Assembly (NCBI GenBank): GCA_017547085.1
Contig: JAFYQM010000021.1
Location: forward strand, 41,396 to 105,395
DNA: 64,000 nt
Direction of reading: 5' to 3'
Source: Oscillibacter sp.
Lineage (GTDB): Bacteria; Bacillota; Clostridia; Oscillospirales; Oscillospiraceae
Each line of letters begins with the position of its first letter. Within the stretch, counting starts at the first letter, position 1. Positions 59,471-64,000 of the stretch are shown here, piece by piece. The notes beneath the pieces are model-generated. The model was not told the origin of the DNA, did no database searches, and saw only the letters and a list, made by a program, of their open reading frames with translations. Made by a program: the position numbers and the translations under genes.

Positions 59471-61282
59471 TTACACGCTCCTTTCACCCAGATATGCCTT
59501 ACGAACAACGGGGTTCTCTGCGATATCCTTGGGAACACCTTCGGCGATCTTTACGCCGTGGTCGATAACCGTAATCATGTCGGAAACACCCATCACGATG
59601 CTCATATGATGCTCAATAAAGAGGATCGAAATACCAGTCTCCTTAATCTTTTTCATGATGACGGAGAACTGCTCCGTCTCGGATTCCGTCAGTCCTGCGC
59701 AAGGCTCGTCCAAAATCAGAAGTTTGGGCTTTACCACCAACGCACGGCAAATCTCCAACAATTTCTGCTGGCCTGAGGACAGGTTCTGGGGCATTTCATT
59801 TGCCTTATCACCCAGACCGATCAGTTCCAAGCACTCCTGTGCCTCCATGTAATTCTCACGGTCAATTTTCTTCAGCTTCTTACTGTGGAAAATTGCGTCA
59901 AACAAGCCGTAGCTTCGGGCCAGACGGGTACCCATCACCACGTTGTCCAGCACAGACAGCGACTTGATCAGACGGACATGCTGATAGGTACGAGAAATAC
60001 CCAAATGTGCAATTTCATGAGACTTCTTGCCGGTGATTAGCGTACCGTTCAAGTAAACCTTACCGGACGTGGGCATATCGATACCCGTCATGTTGTTCAC
60101 GGTGGTCGTCTTTCCGGCACCGTTAGGACCGATCAGAGCATGAATGGAGCCCTTTTTCACCTTAAAAGACAAATCGCCTACTGCAGTCAGTCCGCCATAC
60201 TGCCTTGTGAGGCCTTCCACCACCAGAATATCCTCCGGACCATCCTGATCGTGATTGCCGTATTTGGCAAAATCAATTTCTTTGTCCCCGCTCATTTTTT
60301 CGCCGATCAGGTTATATTCCAGTTCAGCAAATCTAGCCTTGACATAGCCAATGATACCCTTGGGCATCACCTGCACCAGGATAATCAGCATGGCACCGTA
60401 AATCAACTGCTTCAAATCGGCGTTGTCGTTGAACAACTGGGGCAGGAAATGAATGATGGCCGCACCCAGAATCGGGCCGGACAGCGTACCGGAACCGCCG
60501 GTAATGACCATCAGCAGAATCATGACAGAGCAGTTAAAGTTGAAGGACTCCGGTGCAATAAAATTAGCGTAACTGGCATACAGCGCACCTGCCACACCTG
60601 CCATCAGTGCACTGATCAGGAAACCGATGGTTCTGGTTTTGGAAACATTGATGCCCAGCATGGAAGCGGCAATGCCGTCATCCTTCAGCGTCAGGAAATC
60701 ACGCCCCCACTGGCTCTTACGGATATTACTCTGCAGGATAAAGCAACCCAGCATCACTGCCAGAATAATGTAGTATTTTGCATTACGGGAAATCGTAAGT
60801 CCGAAAATCTGCCATTTAGCCACATGGAAGCCAGAGGATCCACCGGTAATCGCATAACCCTCAACGATGATACGGGTCACAATCTCCAACAGGCCATAGC
60901 TGACCAGCGTCAGATATGTACCGGACACCTTGTACGCAGACAGGGAAATCACAAAGCTCAGCAAACCGGCTGCAAGGGTCGCAATCAAAGCCGCCGCCAG
61001 AAACGGAACATTGTAAGTGGTAATCAGAATGCCGGACACATAGGCACCGCAGGCATAGAGGGCACCAGTTGCAAAAGTGGTCACACCGCAAAAGCCGGAT
61101 GCGATATTATACCCGATAGCAAGGATGCAGTAGAGGAACATCAAGGTCACAAAACCCACATAGTATTTACCGATAAACATAGGGGCTGTCAGGAAAAATG
61201 CCAGAACAATCCCCCAAATTGCATACAGCCCTACCTTATACTTTTTCTGTAGCGCTTCTGCCGTGCGTGAAGATTTTTGCAC
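59471..61282 (-). CDS. Fused LivM permease and LivG ATPase of a Liv-type ABC importer
   Basis: 603 aa from a GTG start at 61282 with AGGAGG eight bases before; an upstream GTG at 61291 overlaps that site. Residues 1 to about 320 are a LivM-type permease with eight or more membrane segments (SGFCGVTTFATGALYACGAY, ITGGSGTLSGPILGAAIIHF). After a charged linker, LivG begins near 345: Walker A GPNGAGKTTTVNNM, signature LSSGQQKLLEICRAL, Walker B LLILDEPCAGLTESE. The two are usually separate genes; fusion is known in some lineages. It overlaps livH by 47 bases. Confidence 0.92.
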   Translation of the reverse strand: MQKSSRTAEALQKKYKVGLYAIWGIVLAFFLTAPMFIGKYYVGFVTLMFLYCILAIGYNIASGFCGVTTFATGALYACGAYVSGILITTYNVPFLAAALIATLAAGLLSFVISLSAYKVSGTYLTLVSYGLLEIVTRIIVEGYAITGGSSGFHVAKWQIFGLTISRNAKYYIILAVMLGCFILQSNIRKSQWGRDFLTLKDDGIAASMLGINVSKTRTIGFLISALMAGVAGALYASYANFIAPESFNFNCSVMILLMVITGGSGTLSGPILGAAIIHFLPQLFNDNADLKQLIYGAMLIILVQVMPKGIIGYVKARFAELEYNLIGEKMSGDKEIDFAKYGNHDQDGPEDILVVEGLTRQYGGLTAVGDLSFKVKKGSIHALIGPNGAGKTTTVNNMTGIDMPTSGKVYLNGTLITGKKSHEIAHLGISRTYQHVRLIKSLSVLDNVVMGTRLARSYGLFDAIFHSKKLKKIDRENYMEAQECLELIGLGDKANEMPQNLSSGQQKLLEICRALVVKPKLLILDEPCAGLTESETEQFSVIMKKIKETGISILFIEHHMSIVMGVSDMITVIDHGVKIAEGVPKDIAENPVVRKAYLGERSV

Positions 61283-62126
61283 TGAGCACACCTCCTGGTA
61301 AGAAAATAATGACTAAAATCATCAAAACGAAGCTGACTGCATCTTTTAGTCCCGCAGGGATAAACAGGGTAATGATACACTCAATCAAACCCAACAGGAA
61401 TCCGCCGACGAAGGCGCCCTTGGTGTCACCCAGACCGCCGATCAGCGCTGCGGCATAACCCTTCAGGCCAATGGTAGTGGTCATGGAGAAACTGGCAAAT
61501 GTGGTCGGTGCGATCAAAACACCGCCGATGGCCGCAACAACTGCCGCCAGCATAAAGCAGAGCTGAATGATTAAGTTACTGCTGATACCCATCAGCTTTG
61601 CAGTCTGGGGTTTAAAGGAAACCGCACGCAACGCCCGACCGAACTTAGTTTTCTGACAAATTTGCTGATATGTTACACCAATAACAACCGCAAAAACGAT
61701 TGTAAATATCTCATGCCAGAGAACCGTGGCATCTCCGACCGTAATGGATGCGCCATTGAACAGATAGGGAAAGGGATTCTGGTTTGCACCGAATACCATG
61801 CGCGCTACATTATTTAACACTACACTCATGCCAAACAGCGTGATGATCCAGTTTACATTAGAAAGCAGATCTCCCAAACCCTTCAGGCAAGTATAATAAA
61901 TAATGAAATTAATAATGGTATTTACGATAATCGCAGCCAGTACGCCTACCCAATACGGAAGATGATAAACACCAATACACCAATATGCAGTCATGGCACC
62001 CACCATAATGATAGACGCATGACAGAAATTCAAAATCCGCGTGGTTGAATAAATCATACCGATAGCCAACGCCATCAGCGCATAGATCGCACCGATGGAC
62101 AAGCCAAATGCCAATGTTTGTAGCAT
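61236..62126 (-). CDS. livH: Branched-chain-type ABC transporter permease LivH
   Basis: 296 aa with about eight membrane segments. It begins MLQTLAFGLSIGAIYALMAL and contains FGRALRAVSFKPQTAKLMGI (the cytoplasmic EAA-like coupling loop) and GLKGYAAALIGGLGDTKGAF, both LivH hallmarks. ATG 62126 is where family similarity starts; AGGAGG is 12 bases upstream, somewhat far, and in-frame upstream ATG codons lack a site. The C-terminus overlaps the fused LivM-LivG gene. Confidence 0.92.
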   Translation of the reverse strand: MLQTLAFGLSIGAIYALMALAIGMIYSTTRILNFCHASIIMVGAMTAYWCIGVYHLPYWVGVLAAIIVNTIINFIIYYTCLKGLGDLLSNVNWIITLFGMSVVLNNVARMVFGANQNPFPYLFNGASITVGDATVLWHEIFTIVFAVVIGVTYQQICQKTKFGRALRAVSFKPQTAKLMGISSNLIIQLCFMLAAVVAAIGGVLIAPTTFASFSMTTTIGLKGYAAALIGGLGDTKGAFVGGFLLGLIECIITLFIPAGLKDAVSFVLMILVIIFLPGGVLSAKIFTHGRSATEKV

Positions 62127-62160
62127 GTCGAACACACGCCTCCTTTTCATTAGAGCCCAA

Positions 62161-62199
62161 TAACAAATGGGGACACGCAAAACGTATCCCCATTCGTTA
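62161..62199 (-). other. Hairpin between livK and livH
   Basis: Arms AATGGGGA (62166-62173) and TCCCCATT (62187-62194) extend outward by four more pairs across one mismatch. Placed after the binding-protein gene, it could stabilise livK mRNA or reduce read-through so that more binding protein than permease is made. Confidence 0.55.
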
Positions 62200-62237
62200 C
62201 ATTGCGTCAGGAAAATTAAATTTTTGTGGTAAAAATC

Positions 62238-63539
62238 TTACTCGACCATCCAGGGGAAGTCAGCATTCACATACTCATTCTCCAGTCGGTCTTCCAGAGA
62301 GCTCTTGCACATCATAGCAGCACTGTATGCTTCATGATCATCAGCGGAGAAGGAGTAACCGCCCTCCCACTCATAGGCTTTGACCTGATATTCAGAACCA
62401 TAAGTTTCCAAAGCTTCCTTAATAGCATCGGGATCCAAAGTACCGGTCTTTTCAATCATCTCGCAGTACAGATAAACAGCCTCATAAGCACGGGAAGAAT
62501 CGTCGAAGTAAGAGACACGGCCAGAACCGTCCTTCTTCCAGACGCCCCATCTGTCGTTGAACTTTTCATAAGTAGCCTGAGTCTTTTCACCCAGCTTTTC
62601 TCCGCCTGCAGGAATTGCCCAAGGAGTGCAAGCCAGATATCTCACGTTATCAGTCTCGATGTCAGCAACCAGCTCAATGAATGCTGCATTGTTCAGGCCC
62701 GTATAACCAACGATTTCGCACTTGCCTTCCATATAGTCAATACGGTCCAGAACGCGGATGATCTTAGCAGCGTCTGTACCCAGAGCCCAAGCGATAACAA
62801 AGTCAGCACCAGCGTTCTTAATGCTGTTTGCAACGGCAGACAGGTCCGCATCATCCGCGGTATAGCTGATGTACTCGGCGATCTCCACACCATACTGCTT
62901 TGCGTACTTTTCGGTTGCGGCGAAACCATCAATACCCAGAGCAGTAGTATCACCAATTACAACGATCTTTTCATAGTCACCCTCAGCAGCCATCATGACC
63001 AAGCTCTCTGCCTGAATGTCGTTGGTGGAGGTCAGCCGGAAGGTGTAGGGATACAGTTCGGGATTCACGATAGAAGCAGAAGTAGCGGTGCAGAGGAAGT
63101 TGATGATGCCGTTTTCAGAGATGGTTTCCTGAGAAGCGGCGGAACATGCGGAGTTGGGAGCACCAATCAGCATGTTGATTCCTTCTTTATAAATCAGTTC
63201 CTCAACATAGGTGAAGCTCTTGGTAGGATCGGCCTCGTCATCGCGGCTCACATACTCCAACTGGACGCCGCCAACGCCGCCAGCAGCATTGATCTCTTCA
63301 ATAGCCATGATAGTACCGTGCTCGCCACACATACCCATACCAGCAGAGGGACCGGTCATCGCACCGACATATCCGATCTTGATGGTATCGACTCCCAAGT
63401 CGAGACCGGTATCGACGGGTTCTTCGACCTTCTCGGATTCCACGGGAGTCTTCTCCTCTTCCTTTTCCTTCTCGCCGCCGCAGGCGACCAGAGACAGAAC
63501 CATTACCAGGGACAGAAATACAGCGATCAGTTTTTTCAT
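62238..63539 (-). CDS. livK: Liv-type ABC transporter substrate-binding lipoprotein
   Basis: 433 aa from ATG 63539. Lipoprotein signal peptide with lipobox LVAC (Cys20), then a charged Glu/Lys linker of about 28 residues. The type I periplasmic-binding fold starts IKIGYVGAMTGPSAGMGMCG and continues LEYVSRDDEADPTKSFTYVE, NMLIGAPNSACSAASQETIS and YPYTFRLTSTNDIQAESLVM. The ligand site cannot be read with confidence; the Ser/Ala-rich GAPNSACSAA loop normally touches the ligand's carboxylate. It is the first gene of the transporter and probably of the whole island. Confidence 0.9.
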   Translation of the reverse strand: MKKLIAVFLSLVMVLSLVACGGEKEKEEEKTPVESEKVEEPVDTGLDLGVDTIKIGYVGAMTGPSAGMGMCGEHGTIMAIEEINAAGGVGGVQLEYVSRDDEADPTKSFTYVEELIYKEGINMLIGAPNSACSAASQETISENGIINFLCTATSASIVNPELYPYTFRLTSTNDIQAESLVMMAAEGDYEKIVVIGDTTALGIDGFAATEKYAKQYGVEIAEYISYTADDADLSAVANSIKNAGADFVIAWALGTDAAKIIRVLDRIDYMEGKCEIVGYTGLNNAAFIELVADIETDNVRYLACTPWAIPAGGEKLGEKTQATYEKFNDRWGVWKKDGSGRVSYFDDSSRAYEAVYLYCEMIEKTGTLDPDAIKEALETYGSEYQVKAYEWEGGYSFSADDHEAYSAAMMCKSSLEDRLENEYVNADFPWMVE

Positions 63540-63929
63540 CTTAGTTCTTCCTTTCTTTTTTGTTTGTTGAACAGTCGTTTCAATTGCCACACAGGAGCTC
63601 TCTTTGTACGTCCCAGTATTCAAAAAGTTCAAGAGTGAGCAATGAAACTTCTTGAGGCAATTCTACATATTTTTTTGTACGTTACAAGGCGTTCGCGCAC
63701 TTGACTGTCCCATTTATATAAATCCGCGCGTTTATTTTAAAAAAAGTGCATATATTTTAGAAGTACACTATACTCCTTATTTCTTAGATCACTTTGCTTC
63801 CTCTAAGTGCCAAAAGAATAATATTAAAACACTTAAAGGCGATCACCAATAGGTGATCGCCTCAGCCTGTCGAAAAAGTCTGCTAAATGCAGACTTTTTC
63901 GTATTTATGGAGTAAAATGGAATAGGGTG
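63540..63929. other. Non-coding spacer upstream of the catabolic island
   Basis: About 390 AT-rich bases without a gene. On the minus strand TTGAAC and TACAAA about 18 bases apart near 63600-63632 form a weak livK promoter candidate. Near the right end lie two hairpins: one around GGCGATCAC...GTGATCGCC (63837-63861) and one perfect 13-bp repeat (63874-63886 with 63892-63904). Confidence 0.5.
63874..63904 (+). repeat. Perfect inverted repeat near the probable IS edge
   Basis: Arms CGAAAAAGTCTGC and GCAGACTTTTTCG enclose five bases. It lies 26 bases before the transposase-like start and may be the outer end of that element, or a terminator insulating it. Confidence 0.55.
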
Positions 63930-64000
63930 ATGAAAATGCTGGAACGCGGAAAGATGGATCGAGACGCGATAGAAATCGTAGGAATAGATAGTCTGGTTCC
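63930..64000 (+). mobile_element. 5' end of an IS1182-type transposase gene (partial)
   Basis: The last 71 bases read MKMLERGKMDRDAIEIVGID followed by SLVP, cut off by the window edge. Transposases of the IS1182 group commonly begin with a short charged stretch leading to a SLVP(K/E)DHLLR motif, and this matches up to the edge. A second ATG at 63936 has the better-spaced ribosome site (AGGG). With only 24 codons visible the call is provisional. Confidence 0.5.

Noticed and set aside
1-64000. tRNA, rRNA or CRISPR arrays
   Set aside because: No cloverleaf with CCA-type ends, no rRNA-like conserved stretch and no regularly spaced short repeats were seen on reading the window.

Overview
The window reads as a piece of a GC-rich, anaerobic gut Firmicute, probably an Oscillospiraceae-type Clostridium relative (Oscillibacter, Dysosmobacter, Lawsonibacter, Flavonifractor or similar). 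This is an inference from gene families. Supporting observations are Shine-Dalgarno sites at nearly every gene, frequent TTG starts, SLH and LPXTG surface proteins, meso-diaminopimelate dehydrogenase, and a bile-salt-hydrolase-type enzyme. No rRNA, tRNA, CRISPR array or complete mobile element was recognised. The right edge cuts into what looks like an IS1182-type transposase.

Layout. 1-14.9 kb is housekeeping and small accessory genes: a nucleotidyltransferase tail, a zinc-ribbon/SH3b membrane protein, rimI-GNAT-tsaD, an EamA transporter, a polA broken by one in-frame TAA codon, a GltS-type carrier, a PlsC acyltransferase with zinc ribbon, a DnaQ-like exonuclease with an EndA-like nuclease, a PdaA-like deacetylase, TraX and a BSH/PVA-type hydrolase. 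15.1-24.0 kb is a branched-chain amino acid operon: promoter, an Ile/Leu/Val-rich leader peptide, a terminator hairpin, two tandem acetohydroxyacid synthase gene pairs, ilvC, ilvD and a DUF815 ATPase. 24.0-33.1 kb holds lysine/cell-wall genes (ddh, dapA), a steroid-reductase-like membrane protein, a MocA oxidoreductase, three transporters and a flavodoxin-like gene fragment.

33.1-50.5 kb is a surface-structure island, all on the minus strand. Its first part is a pilus operon, transcribed as: coiled-coil protein, signal peptidase I, a 1567-residue LPXTG protein with eight His/Cys repeats, SpaA-type major pilin, class C sortase, minor Cna-B pilin, and a sortase-fold protein lacking all catalytic residues. 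The second part is a membrane-anchored LuxR regulator followed by a small gene translationally coupled to a 1735-residue Cys-rich SLH protein. Two 96-nt direct repeats (91/96 identical) bracket this second part.

51.1-63.5 kb is a catabolic island, also minus-strand: a Liv-type ABC importer with a fused LivM-LivG subunit, an AraC regulator, a CaiB-type CoA-transferase, a thiolase, a short-chain dehydrogenase, a zinc alcohol dehydrogenase, a DeoC-family aldolase, a transaldolase and a cupin. The set suggests import, CoA activation, oxidation and carbon-carbon cleavage of a small organic acid or modified sugar. The substrate cannot be read from the sequence.
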